Of a stretch of 64,000 nt of DNA, positions 52,564-64,000 are shown one piece after another. The translations under genes were made by a program, and so were the position numbers. Positions within the stretch are counted from its first letter, which is position 1. Each line of letters starts with the position of its first letter. A model generated the notes under the pieces. That model saw nothing but the letters and a program-made list of their open reading frames with translations, was not told the DNA's origin and did no database searches. The stretch comes from Trichosporon coremiiforme (taxonomy: Eukaryota > Basidiomycota > Tremellomycetes > Trichosporonales > Trichosporonaceae): contig BCJJ01000009.1 of the NCBI GenBank assembly GCA_039545355.1, positions 1,467,757 to 1,531,756 on the forward strand, given 5' to 3'.

Positions 52564-55296
52564 ATGAGTCGATCTAAACAGCCCCCTTTCCCAACCCAGC
52601 CTGCGCCGACGACGGTGTCTGCCATAGCCAACCAACTCATCCAGGCCACCCAGTCCAAGTCGTCTGCCAAGAAGCGCAAGCGCACCTCGAGCAGCACCCC
52701 GACCTCCGCAGCGTCGCCTTCTGACCATCACCCTTCGCCCAGCTCCCAGCCTGGTGACGAGTCCTCCGTCCCCACGGTGCAGCCGCCGCCTTCCCTCAAG
52801 GCATCTCGCCCCCTTCCCACCGAGGCTCCACCCCCCAAGCAGCGCCTCCGTGTCGCCCCCGTGAACCCAGAGTCATGGGCAGCCAAGGACATTGTGCAGC
52901 GCATGTTTGGGCGCTTCGCCGAGTCGCGTGGCGGCATCATGATCGACGGCACAAAGTTCTACACCTTCCTTGAGGCGGCCGATCCGTCCGTGTCGGGTTG
53001 GACACCGCAGCTCTTCGCCGAGTTCGTTACCTTCTATGCCGCGAACGCCCGCCCCCGCAGACCAGGCAACGCGCGTGTCGACGCCAAGGCCCTCTTCATC
53101 TTCCAGCAGTCTGTTCGCCGCACCTACTCTCGCGGCCACAAACGCGCACTGTCCAAGAAGGCTACGGTTGCTGCCACCGCAGCCCGTCACATCTCCGAGA
53201 AGCTCACTGACCGCCGCGTGCCCCGCCCGACCCTCACCATGGCGGAGGTGCTCAGCCTCGCGCGTGCTGTATGGAGCCCAGAGTACCCCGCCACGTTCAG
53301 GCGCCGCCTCGATGTCGCCCTCTACATGGCTCTCGTCCTCGCCACCGGCGTGCCCAGCACGGCCATCTTCCCCGCAGCTATTCCCGGTAAGGGCTACGAC
53401 GAGGGGCCAGTCTATGCTCTGCCCGACAAGACAGACGGTGCGCGCTGGTCTGACATCGAACTCTGGATGACCAGGTATGGCCCCGCCGCGCAGTTCACCT
53501 GCCGCGCCGACGGAGAGAGGCGATACACGCTCAACGACGGGAACAGCCTTGGCATGGCCGCGTCCCGCCTCATGGCCATCTCCATGTGCTTCGACGAGCT
53601 GTACGGCTCTGGCTGCCACCTCGGCTACCTCCTTTCGAACGTGTTCTGGGGCGTGGACGGGCATGACGCGCGCATCGTTGCGTTCGATCAGGAGCTGTGT
53701 GTTTATTTCTGCTCCGACGACAGACTGACATGCAGCACCGACAAACACATCTTCCGCCTCGACGACGATGCAGGGACGCCAATGATGCGCGAAGACATGA
53801 ACTTTGAGCTCGTCCGCCTGGCTGATGCCGCTGGCATCGAGCATGAGGTCACCACTGGGATGTTCCGCCGCTTCGTGGCTCACAACGTGTTCGAGCAGCG
53901 TGAGTTTAGCGCCTGTAGGCTTTAACTGACAGCCAGACGGTCTAGAGATCGCGAGTGCGATTCTGAACCACAACGAGCTGGTCAAGACGCAGCGCTACTT
54001 GGAGAAGAAGCTGTGAGATTACCATTTCGTGTTTGAAGGCTGACGACAGTGGCCGCACCGTCACTCCGGCAGAGCGAGAGCTTGGCCGCGGCATGGACAC
54101 GCTCCACAAGGACCTCTGGCTCACCCTCGATCACCAGCTTCGTGTGAAGACTATCCAGAAGATCCCCGATTGTGAGCTGGCCGGGTGACGAAGGAAGCTG
54201 ACCCGCAGACATCACGCCCCATGCATGGGTTCCCGACCTTGTCCGTTCTCCGTCCCCGCCCATGCGTGACATTGCCGAGACGGACCTGAACCAGCGCACC
54301 AACTCGCTCGCCCAGCGTCCAGGTTCGCCGGAGACCCCCACCCCCTTCACGGGTCAGCCGCGCAACTGTCTCGTTGGAACTCCGACCAACATGAGATCTG
54401 GCCCTACATCGCCCACGGACTCGTTCAGCAATCACATGTCGCCGGCCCATGGCTCGGCGGGTACCTCCGTCTCCAGCCAGCCCAAGGTGGCGGTCCACCA
54501 CCAGCAGCTTTTCGGTCAGACCAGTGCCACTCGCGGACAGTACTCGCAGCAGACGTTCGTTGGCGGCCAGACGGGTGTCTCCGCGCACGTCGCCATGTAC
54601 GGCCAGTTCCCCAAGATCAGCGACATTCGCGGCATCGCGCCCGGTGTGCCTGCCATGCCCGTCGTTGCGCAGGCGCAGGCTAGCTTCTCGCCACCCGCTA
54701 GCTTCCGGTATCAACCCGAGCACTTTGCCGACTCCTACCGCCCGCAGAACACTGTGAGGCCACAGTCTCAGCAGTCGCAGGCAATGCCCGCCTTCCCCCG
54801 CATGACTCAGCAGCCCACCAGTGCTAAGTACGGACCGAACGACCACGGCCTGCCAACGCCCGACGAGACGCCGCCCGACTCGTTCCAGATGCTGCCTGGT
54901 CTCAGCTCGATCATGCCCCCGTTCGACTTTTCCAACGTCAGCAGCAGCCAGGGTCTCGGCCTGATCTTCGAGTCGACCGGTGGCGCGGCTATGCCACAGA
55001 GCAGGCAGAGGGTCGCGGCACCGCGCGCCCACGCCCGCCAGCCGAGCAACACGCTTCCCGAGCTGCGTGAGCTGCGTTCCCGCCTCCCTCCCCATCCCAC
55101 TCCGCGCAGGAACATGACGTACCAGGAGCGCGTGCTCGATGCCGTGTCTCGCTGGATGGCGGGACCCGCGCAGTCGCTCCAGAACGGCGTCGATCTCGTG
55201 TACACCATGATCGAGTGCGACAAGCACCTTCCGCGCAACGAGACGTACGACCCGAACGCGTTTGACGAGGAGGACGTTGACACGGATGAGGAATAG
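52564..55296 (+). CDS. Tyrosine-recombinase-like (captain/DUF3435-like) protein, 860 aa
   Basis: Exons 52564-53696, 53736-53899, 53937-54012, 54050-54171, 54209-55296 (introns 36-39 nt, all with CTGAC before the acceptor). After a Ser/Pro/Lys N-terminus comes a helical core-binding-like region (VDAKALFIFQQSVRRTYS), then RPTLTMAEVLSLARAVW and RRRLDVALYMALVLATGVPS, in the place where recombinases have the box I Arg after TG. Later GMFRRFVAHNVFEQ and SAILNHNELVKTQRYLEK resemble the R-box, I-L-x-H and final Tyr region. This order matches fungal DUF3435 proteins by eye. The box I Arg appears replaced (TGVPS), so catalysis is doubtful. A 370-residue Gln/Pro/Ser-rich C-terminal part ends in an acidic tail (FDEEDVDTDEE). 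It may be a domesticated protein acting as a DNA-binding factor (inference). Confidence 0.6.
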
Positions 55297-55640
55297 CTCC
55301 AAGACCTAACAGCGATGCCGCTTCAGGATACGCGACTCGCATACGTATTCACAATACAACACTCACGACACAAGAAAGCAGTCGACGACTGCCTGCATCA
55401 TACCGTGCGGACAATACTTTCCACCCTGCTAATATCCCATACATCACCTTCGCTGTCCCATTATTCAACCTCTGATTTCGCTCCTCTCATACTTCACTTC
55501 GGCTTTTCCCTCTCACCTTTTCTCATTCCTTAGTTCTCAGACTCCGCCCGGCTTATGGGTCATTTCTGCAATACTCATGTACATGTGACCCGGCTGTATA
55601 TATAGGCTACGCTATGCATGTGACCTTCTCTGTTGTACCT
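55297..55640. other. Convergent 3' intergenic region
   Basis: 344 bp between converging genes, AT-richer than surroundings; no gene seen. Confidence 0.5.
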
Positions 55641-58060
55641 CTAGTCCACGTCGTCGGGTTTCGGCTGGATCTTGCCCTCGTCAATGAGACCCTGGAGACG
55701 CGCGGCCTCGTCGTCGATACGCTTGAACTGGTGCTCAAACCTGGACGGGTAGAGGAAGGGACGGAGGTCGAAGCGGTTGTCGTCGGGCGAGTAGCTCTCC
55801 ATGTGCACACTGGGCGTGAGGGTCGTCATCTTGTGGCGGTTGATGGCGTGCGTGAACCAGAAGTGCTTGACCTTTTGCGCAATCTCGGCCGGGGACAGAC
55901 TCGCGCCCCACTCCTGCACGAGCTTGCCGAACATGCTGAAGGGGCCGCACTTGTCGACCTTGCGCAACCTTCCAAAGGCGGAAAGCTCGTCGTACGTCAT
56001 GCCCATCTCGACCTCGTCCGACTGCACGCCCTTGCCCTCCTGGATCGGGATGAGCTCGGCACTGGGCACAGCGTCGAGGAACTCGCGCAGGATCGGCATC
56101 TCAAACTCGGTCTCGGCCCAGGCGATGAAGCGCTTCAGATCCGTCTTGCTCACTCCTCCGATCGGGTTCACATCAGCCGAAGAGCAGTCGTACTTGGTCA
56201 GGTAGCCGCGGAGGGACTCGTCGACGTTGGCGGAACCGAGCACGAGGAGGCCGCCAACCTTGCCGCGCGCCCACGGCAGAAGCTGCGCAAACATGTAGCC
56301 GACGACCATACGCAGGCGCGCCTGGATGTTCTGCAGCGCCAAGTTCTCCGCCCCACTGCCGCCGTGCACGGCGTACTGCGGCGTGCGGCCTGTGATCATG
56401 CGGAAAATGCCCAGAACGGCAGACACGGCCGTGTCCATGTTCAGGTCGACGTGGTAGGCGCCGATCGCCTCGGCGAGCTCTCGCGCGCGCGTCCGCGTCT
56501 CGTTTGAGCTGTTCTCAGTGCCCATGTAGCAGGTGTGGAAGATGCGGTTCGCAAACTCCTTCGGGTCCGTCGGCGTGTAGGTGCTGTCGGCCGGCTCGCC
56601 GGTCATGCGCCGCGCATCGGCGATCACCTGCTGGTTGCCCTCGCGAGCGGCGGTAGCGACGAGGCGACACATGCTGTGGACGATTGTGGCGGTCGCGCAC
56701 GAGTCGATGCCGCCCGAAAGCGGGAGGAAGTAGCCCTGCACGCGCGAGCGGCGGAGGTAGTCCCACAGCCAACAGGCGGGGCCGAGACTGACGTTAGCTC
56801 TAGTCGCGGACGGACAAGGTCGAAGAGGAAGACGCGACGGCGTCTTCCTTCGCTCAACGTCGAACACTCACGCAATCTCCTCTTCCGGCTTGTGGTATAC
56901 CATATCCGGGTCGCTCGCCTTCGTCTCCTTCCATCCGAGCATCATGCCCTTGGACGACAAGCGGACACCGCCCAGTCCGGGGACACGCTCGTACGCCTCC
57001 TGCTGGGCAGCCTGCATGCGCCTCGAGCTCGCCTTGCGGTGCGCGCGCACCGTCTCGAGGTCGATAGTAGCCGTCACGACCTCGACGTCGTTCAAGGAGA
57101 ACTGGGACGAGCGCGCGACAATCTTACCATTGACGGCAATCATGGCGCAGCCATCATAGTACAGTCGGTCACCGTCGCAGCCCTGCTGGTTCGCGTACAG
57201 GTAGATGCCGCCGAGCTTCATTGTCGCCTCCTTGATGAGCTCGACGCGGCGGTTCAGCTTGCGCAGCTCGTGGTGCGAGCCGGACGAGTTGGTGAAGATC
57301 TCAACACCGTCGAGGCCCATGCCGATGTGTGGCGAGGCGGGCGTGAACAGCTCCTCGCACAGCTCGACGCCGAGGCAGGTGTCGGCCGTTGGCACAACGG
57401 CGTCGCCGAATGGAACGGTCTCCTGGCCCGTAATCTCGGTGATGATCGAAGGAAGGTAGTGTACCTCGGTCTCGCGGTACTTGGCCCAGGGCGTGAAGTG
57501 GCGGAGCTCACGCTGTTGTTAGCTGATAAGTATGAAGACGATAGCTCGGGGCTCGCGCGACACCCTGTCCCGAACTCACGTAGTTTCCGTCGTTGGCCAT
57601 CCACATCTTCGGGCGGATCAGCACAATCTTGCCATCGTGAATGATGACACGACAGTTGTACGTCGAGTTCTTGTGGGTGATCGGCATACCGATGTCGCAC
57701 ACGATACCCTGTGCCTCCGGGGCGTTCAGGATGCGCGCGAGCATCTCCCATGAGTGCAGGATGATGTCGCCTGGGTGTCAGCTTGTGTCCTAGTTGGATG
57801 GTACCAGAGCTATGACTATCCATCCAACCTGCGCCCCTCCAGGGGACAGCCGCGAAGGAAGCTGCGAGGACGACTCCTTACTCACCCTCGAGGAAGTGGT
57901 CCTGGCACCCATAGCCGGAGACCTCGAGCTCGGGACCAACACGCAGCGTCGCGCCCTTGGACTTGGCAATCTTGATCGACTCGAGGATACGCTTACAGTT
58001 GCCCTCGAAGTCGAGCGCCCACTGGTCGAGCGCGCAGGTCGCGACCGTGACCATGTGCAT
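55641..58060 (-). CDS. QNS1: Glutamine-dependent NAD+ synthetase, 717 aa
   Basis: Four exons: 57886-58060, 57580-57770, 56872-57512, 55641-56787. The N-terminal nitrilase-like glutaminase domain shows its Glu-Lys-Cys triad in [24 protein letters not shown] and [10 protein letters not shown]. The C-terminal ammonia-dependent synthetase domain has the P-loop [16 protein letters not shown] and the blocks [39 protein letters not shown] and [13 protein letters not shown]. It converts nicotinate adenine dinucleotide to NAD+ with glutamine and ATP. Length fits the eukaryotic family. Divergent from prefoldin 5. Confidence 0.96.
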
Positions 58061-58365
58061 GGTGGGCGGTGAACGAGCGGACGAAGTATTTGAAGCGTAG
58101 TCTTGATTGAGAACCGACTGGCCCTTCCTGTCTGTCGGGTTAAGCTGAAGGAGCTGATCTGGGCGTTGCTGAGCTCCCGAAAGTGTAGTCAGCGCGACAA
58201 AGTCGGCACCGAACGCCTGATATCTACCCCATTGAAGCGGTTATCTCATCGGTGGAGGTCGAGCGCCACACGTCATTCTTGATAACCCCGCCGCGCGCTC
58301 GATCGCTAGGTCATGGCTTAATGGCTCGAAGCCGGGCTCTACGACATTCGACATCGACAACCAAT
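58061..58365. promoter_or_regulatory. Shared divergent promoter (QNS1 / prefoldin 5)
   Basis: 305 bp between the two start codons; no other gene possible. No specific sites claimed. Confidence 0.5.
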
Positions 58366-59120
58366 ATGGCTGAGCAGCAGGTGCAACTTACCGACCTCGA
58401 CCCGGAGCAGCTGCAGCAGGTTAAGAAGCAGCTCGACGAGGTGAGTGCAGGTGGGGGTCGCGAGGGACAGGTGGACAGCGGGTGTTCCACTGCCTTCCTC
58501 GGTGGAGGCACGAGCGCGTGCCAGCTGGCAATCTTGGCCAGGCGATCGCTTGGAGCAGGCAGAAAGCGCCTCTCGATAGCCTTGGGTTCATTGCTGTCGT
58601 GACCTAGCACCCGTATCCCTGCTTAAGATCTCTTGTTCATGGCATTGCAGCTAACCTTTCAGGAGCTCGACCACCTGACCAACTCGTTCGGCCAGCTCAA
58701 GCAGGCGCAGGGCAAGTTCCGCTCGTGCGTGAACGACATCGACGCGCTCACGCCGGAAACGCTGGACCGTGAGGTTCTCGTTCCCCTGACGTCGTCGCTG
58801 TACGTCCCCGGCAAGCTCGGCGACACGAGCCATCTCATCGTTGACGTCGGCACGGGCTACTACGTCAAGAAGGTGAGTCCGGTGCACCTTAGCGTGGGAG
58901 CACAAGCATTGCTAGCTGGCCAGGTTCTGGACGTTTAGCTGACACACAGTCCCGACCCGAGGCTTCGAAGCACTATTCCGGCAAGGCCGAGTTTGTCGGA
59001 AAGAACCTCGAGACGCTGCAGAAGACGATCGAGCGGAAACAGGACAACCTCCAGAGCGTCATCCAGGTGCTCCAGATGAAGATGCAGCAGGCCCAGCAGC
59101 CGCAGCAGGCGGCCAAGTGA
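58366..59120 (+). CDS. GIM5: Prefoldin subunit 5, 151 aa
   Basis: Exons 58366-58440, 58663-58872, 58950-59120. An alpha-type prefoldin: N-terminal coil (DPEQLQQVKKQLDEELDHLT across the first junction), the beta-hairpin core with LVPLTSSLYVPGKLGDTSHL and IVDVGTGYYVKK, and a C-terminal coil (KNLETLQKTIERKQDNLQSV) ending in a Gln/Ala-rich tail. It is part of the hexameric chaperone that delivers actin and tubulin to CCT. Confidence 0.94.
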
Positions 59121-59400
59121 GCTTACCCGAGACCGCAGGCCGAGGGTTATCGACACTTCTGGCACAGCCAAGAGAGAGAAGCAGGGGCAGCATAGACGTC
59201 ACGAGAGGGGCACACGAAGGCATATCTGATGCGACCATAATATGTATTTTCTGCATTCCCAAGGAGAGCGTGCTCTCGTTAGCAAGATGTTCTAGTATCT
59301 CTAGCTTCAGTCCCGACAGTTATTCTCAGCCAGGGGCAGTTCAACGACGGAACAGATGGCTGCAGTGTAGGCGTCCTTCCCTCGTCCCTAATGAGACATC
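59121..59400. other. Convergent 3' intergenic region
   Basis: 280 bp between the prefoldin and Nudix genes; no gene seen. Confidence 0.5.
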
Positions 59401-60937
59401 TTAGGCCGGAACTCCGACACCAATGCGGCGACGCATGTGCCATCCGAGCTGGATGTAGTTCCGCTCGTTCTCGGGCGTGACGAGTCCCTGGCGGACGAGG
59501 AAGTCGACGAGGATCAGGCCGCAGTTGGGCTTGAACTCGCCGTTCGCGAGGCACTTCTTGACCTGCTCAACCGACATGAGCTGCGATGTCAGCTAGATGC
59601 ATACGGCGTGCAGAGCTAGCATGCTCGGATGAGGGTTGAAGGCGAGGATCTGCGAGAGAAAAGGTTTTCAGGAAAGAGGAGGAAGACCATTGGGGGAAGG
59701 ACTCACCTCGAAAGACTCGACCTCATCGTCGTGCGGCTTCGGCAGCACGTACTCCGGCGAATCTGGGGAAGGCAACTCGAGGTCATACAAGTATCTGCTT
59801 GTCAGCTGATTGCGGACACAGAGGCTGGCCCATGGGTCAGTTGGCAGTGTCACTGCTTTACCCACTCGATCTCTGCGCGTGTTAGCTCCATGTACAAGCG
59901 GTGAGCTTACCGGGCTGGAGGTATCCTCCCTTCGTAATGTAGAAGTACGTCGCTGCTCCAACGTTCCTGCTGTCAGCTATGCCAAGCACCGATGCAGCTC
60001 ACTTCAACCGCTTCGTCACGAACTCCTCGGGAAGAGATGCCTCCTCGTCGCACTCCTTCACCATCGTCTCGGCCGGCGTGAGGCCAGCGGGGATGCCGCC
60101 GGCAACGGTGTTGTCGAGCATGGAGGGCCAGGTCGCCTTGGTTGGCGATCGGCGGGGGACCCAGATCTTCATCTCCTTGCCGTGCCATTCGTACGCTGGA
60201 TCTCGTCAGCTTGTGCGCCGAGAAAACGAAGCTGTAACCCACCAGTCATGTGCACGCCGAATGTGGCGAAGCCGAAGATGGCGCAAGCGGCACGCTCGCA
60301 CGCAAAGGCGGCGTTGCCCCATGGCTGGTCGGCGGGCTTGAAGCCGGAGGAAGAGGGGTCACAGTAGATCGCGTACAATTCGTTGCGCCAGCCTGCTGTC
60401 AGCTGTCTGCCACTGCATGGCAGCTCGTGGACCGGCCAGTCTCCCCGCGCCCATGACCAGATGTCCCCGCGTGCGGGGATCACAATGGAGCGAAGGATTG
60501 ATTGGCACAAGCTCCAGACCAAATGTTGAACAACACTCTGTAATGCCCCGGTCAGACTCACCATCCAGCTCATTCTTGAACTTGCCAGCCCTACGCCACA
60601 TCCAGGCTGCGCTCGCTAAGGCCTGATTCATGCTCTCCGTGCCCTGGGCGACGACAGGCTCCGTGAATGTAACGCACTTGACCGCATCACCGTCCTTGAC
60701 AAAGTTGAACGCTCCCATCCTACTCTCAGCCTCGAAAGCCTGCAGCTCTTCAACGACATTGGGACGAAGGAGACCGAGCGGGGTCAGCTTCGCGTCGAAG
60801 TCGGAGGGGCAGAGGTGGAACGGCACATAGACCTCGCCCGTCTCAGGGTGCTTCAGCGGGTACGCAGACGGCTGGGAGATGTAGTCTGGGAAGCTGTCTG
60901 CCGCCTTGACGAAGGGAAGCAGCGACGGGGAAGACAT
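59401..60937 (-). CDS. DUF4743/Nudix hydrolase (TPK-like Nudix), 349 aa
   Basis: Seven exons: 60562-60937, 60243-60392, 60003-60195, 59911-59966, 59866-59872, 59707-59794, 59401-59580. The N-terminal DUF4743 domain has [16 protein letters not shown] and VKCVTFTEP; the Nudix part has [40 protein letters not shown] and EASLPEEF, where the canonical R-E is replaced by E-C as in plant and fungal members of this group. It then reads [16 protein letters not shown], which requires the 7-nt exon 5. The lengths sum to exactly 350 codons. Relatives dephosphorylate damaged thiamine diphosphate derivatives. An in-frame ATG at 61057 would add 40 residues, possibly a targeting sequence. Confidence 0.88.
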
Positions 60938-63900
60938 GATGTGCTGGTGGAGGTTGAGATAGCAAGGTGGAGGACGGAACAGACTTTGGGTACCTAGCCA
61001 TTGTCCGTTCCGGTGGAGACCCCGCACGGACTGGAGCGCGTGGTTCTGTTGGCCCATGGTCCAGCGGGCCCAGGCGGCTGGGGCGCGGTTGGTTCTAAGG
61101 GGTAGGTGACTCAGCTGATACGCAATGACGTGTGAGGGGGAAGAGATTCAAAACAAGGGCACCTACGTGGATGACGCCGCTGGCCGTGGACATATGACGG
61201 CGGTTGGCAGGCGTGCCTGGTCGATCACCCTTCCCTTCGCGCCCTTCGCTTGCCTCCCCCGGTGCTGGCCGCTGGAGCCTGGCGTGCCACACGGTCGTGC
61301 CTGAGCGAACGGCCAGTTTTGCTTCTGCTGGCTGCTGGACCCTGGCCCCGATCCCCACTCCGCTGGGATTGGCACGGTGGCACGGCTGGCCCAGGAGAAG
61401 GCCCCAGGCCCCACCGATCTGGCTCGTCTGGTTCAGTTGGCCCACCTGGCTCACCTGGCTCTGCCGCTAGGTCTCAGCGAGGAATCGGGGACACCCTGAG
61501 CGCGACAGTTGTCTCTCGGTGCGTCGTGCGTAGCTGACCGACAGAAGCAAAGCTAGCAAAACGTCAAACGTTACTCGATAAGGATACTCTGGTAGAGCGC
61601 ACAGACCCCCGCCTGCCTGGCCTGCCTGACCTCCCTCTCGGTCTTGCGGTCTTGCTGACAACGCTCCGCCACACCACAGTCAACCTCTGGCTCTGGCACG
61701 GACGCACCACTTACGACTCTCCGCCTTTGCCACCCAGCCTGCAGCCTGCCCGATCCGACTGGGACTGCGCACGCCGCATCGCGCCTCGCCCCGCCGCCCC
61801 GGCACGGGCACAGCATCACAGCAACAAGCAGCCAAGCCAGCGGGGGCGCGAGGCACTGACATCGTCGGTGCCTTTCTCTGCACCACGCACCACACACTTG
61901 CGACACTACTGTTACTCGTGCGAGACGTGACCTGGCGATCTGACGCAGGTCACTCGCTCACTCGCTCGCCTCGGAGAATTACATGCCCACTCGTTGTTTG
62001 TGAGGCTACCAAATGGAGCCCTCTGGTGGTGGATGCATATCGGCAACTGCGCAAGCTGAGATTTCATAGCCCGCAGAATGCAGATATGCAGAATGGATGG
62101 ATCGATGGATCCACCCATGCATGCCGCAATTCAGCACAGCGCGTACCTCAGACTCTGCCGAGCCTCGTCGGTTGCCTAAGACAATGACTTGCTAGGCCAG
62201 CCAGTAGGCGTCGGAAGAACCGCGCTAGATTCACGGCAGTTAGTTACCCCTCCTCCCTCTGGAGCTCTGGCCCTGGGCCACTCGGCGGCTGCACCCCAAG
62301 TCTAGCGGCATGAGTCATTGTTTGGGATTCCATCAATTCCACGCGTACCTTCCAGCCCTGCCTTCCAGCTCCCTTCCAGCCCTTACCGACCAGGTGTCGC
62401 TCGATCTCCACCGTTCCGCATAGGGTTGGTGGGGATGACGGAGCCTGGGTACAGGGTCTTGGACTTGATGCGCTGAGTCGTTTGGCGGCGAATCTGACTA
62501 CTGGCGGCCTACATCTCTTCCCCGATCCCCGCCCTGTCCTATCCACATCGCACCTGTGCATTTCAGCAGGTATGGAAACGATGGATTGTCTGGATATAGA
62601 GGATCCGAGGGATCCGAGGCAAGGCGAGATCGCGCAGTGGGTCCCCCGTGCCGCCGCCCTGCGTACCTGCGTCCTGAGCAGTCATGTGTTCGTGCACCGA
62701 ACAATCCCGCGCTGGCCGCGCTCGCTTTTGTCATTTGGCAAGGGAACGAGGACAGGGCCGTGCGCCATCTTGACAGCCATGGCGCACTCTCTCGTGCCGA
62801 TTGGAGTCAGCAAACAAGCTGGCATCTGGGCAATCTGGGCGCCATGGGCGCACGCCTGCCAGCGCGCCAGCCATGCCAGCTCGCGAACATCGCACGCCTG
62901 CTAATGCTCGGCGGCGCAGTGGCACCGGTGGCGCACTGGCTTCCGGTGCATGGCCCACCGGGCGCAGTCGTGCGAGTGCTCTTAGCTCTGTGCGTGGCAT
63001 GCGTGATATGCGGGCAGACTCAGAGCCGCTAGAGCCGTGAGCACCGTCCTTGCAGTGTCGTACGCAGCGAAGGAACGAGCCAAGAAATCGCGCAGCTGCA
63101 CAGAATGCATGATCTCGTCTGCGGCTGAGTCTGTGGGCCCGCTCTAGAGCTCTAGAACTGATGACAGCCGAACGCCGGCCGGCCGCGCCAGCGTCATGCG
63201 GCGCGGGCACGGCTGGGCTGGCGGGCAGGAGGTCGGTCAGTTTGCACGGTTGGATGCTTTCCCCACGCCTCCATCCGCGCCGGCTCGAAGCGAGTTACCG
63301 CGGCGGTCCTAGGTAGGAGACGCGATGTGATGTGAGCGCGATGGAATGGAACGGCTGGCTGGTTGGCTGACCATGGCTGGTCTGCTGGGAGCTGCGGGCC
63401 GGCGGGGTTCCCACCTGGCTGACGCCTCTCTGAATCTGGAGCTGGAGTGCTGACGCGCTGACTGGCGACTGGGAGTTAATAAAGCTCTGACTAGGCTAAG
63501 AAAGAATAGAGCGTGCCTGAACGTCGACCCGGAATACGCACTCCCTCCCTCGCAGAGGCTATCTGGAGGTTTAGTGCGGGCGTGTTACGCAACTATCTTC
63601 GGGCCAAGTTTTTTTCTGCGCTAGTGGGCGACAAGTGCCAGACGAGTCAGGGACGCAAAGGGAGGACGCTACTCAGGTCCGACTACGTTTTTACCCCGCC
63701 CGATCCAGAGCTAAAGATGCGAGCACGCTAGCACACGCTTGTCACAGCTGCTCAGCTGGCTCAGCATTGCTCAGGACTGCCTAGCGCCCGAGGGCAAAGA
63801 CCACAGGGCGACAGGGCCACGCCAGTGGGGTCCACCGAGTCTACAAGAGTTCACCTGCTGACACCCGTCCAAAGAACCACTGCCAATCAAGACGTCCATT

Positions 63901-64000
63901 CCGCATACCACACACACCCACACACACCACCCTCCCCCCCGACCTCACCATCGCTCTCTCCACCACCATCGCTTTCCAGATCCATCGACCCTCCCATCCC
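60938..64000. other. Gene-poor 3-kb right end
   Basis: No protein-like frame on either strand. It has degenerate CCTGGCTCA-type direct repeats at about 61390-61460, a palindrome TCTAGAGCTCTAGA at about 63137-63150 and a short GGCCGGCC tract. The final 150 nt are C/A/T-rich like the gene leaders in this window, so another gene may start just beyond the right edge. Confidence 0.5.

Noticed and set aside
53697..53735. Reading through the 39-nt segment in the recombinase-like gene (CVYFCSDDRLTCS)
   Set aside because: It is open in frame, but it begins GTGTGT and ends CTGACATGCAG, exactly like the other introns of this gene.
1..64000. CRISPR arrays, insertion sequences, bacterial operons
   Set aside because: Nothing of the kind is visible; spliceosomal introns and gene content are eukaryotic.

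Overview
The window looks like nuclear DNA of a GC-rich basidiomycetous yeast, most likely a tremellomycete of the Trichosporonales type (inference). Genes are compact and many carry 1-6 short introns with GTGAGT-like donors and a CTGAC/CTAAC branch site lying only about 6-10 nt before the acceptor AG. The recognisable proteins are a typical fungal set: polo kinase, a Ran1/Ksp1-type kinase, Pex5, Sec6, a BET bromodomain protein, glutamine-dependent NAD synthetase, mitochondrial AspRS and prefoldin subunit 5. Intron positions below were read by eye and checked by requiring an intact frame and family-consistent protein across each junction.

Layout. 1-1942: 3' truncated polo-like kinase (minus). 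3173-3243: tRNA-Gly(GCC). 3.6-8.3 kb: poorly conserved genes, including two small membrane proteins and one probable gene relic. 8.6-10.6 kb: a low-complexity nuclear-type protein. 10.6-14.8 kb: gene-poor DNA with a GACA microsatellite and a G-quadruplex motif, ending in the long leader of a Ran1/Ksp1-like kinase (14.8-18.4 kb). 18.4-20.2 kb: assembly gap and tandem repeats. 20.26 kb: a tiny secreted peptide precursor. 20.8-25.0 kb: a large FHA protein with 12 tandem TP-x-x-x-G repeats, resembling Ki-67 in layout. 26.0-27.9 kb: vacuolar amino-acid transporter.

28.1-32.5 kb is an accessory block: two small membrane-anchored proteins, two ORFs separated only by an in-frame TAG, and two decayed relatives. 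At 33.1-33.6 kb lies a secreted precursor with six near-identical Kex2-bounded peptide repeats. 34.5-61 kb is a dense core region: Coq9-like and mitochondrial AspRS (divergent pair), Pex5, Sec6, an alpha/beta hydrolase, a BET protein, an aldo-keto reductase, a tyrosine-recombinase-like protein, NAD synthetase and prefoldin 5 (divergent pair), and a DUF4743/Nudix protein with a 7-nt microexon. 61-64 kb has no supportable gene.

The most novel material is the pair of secreted peptide precursors. Both begin MKL, continue with AAPVPEP after the signal peptide, carry X-Pro dipeptide ladders of the kind removed by dipeptidyl aminopeptidases, and end in short two-cysteine, tryptophan-containing peptides. 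The second has six copies separated by Kex2 sites, the layout of alpha-factor-type precursors. Also notable are the degenerate captain/DUF3435-like recombinase and the Ki-67-like FHA protein.
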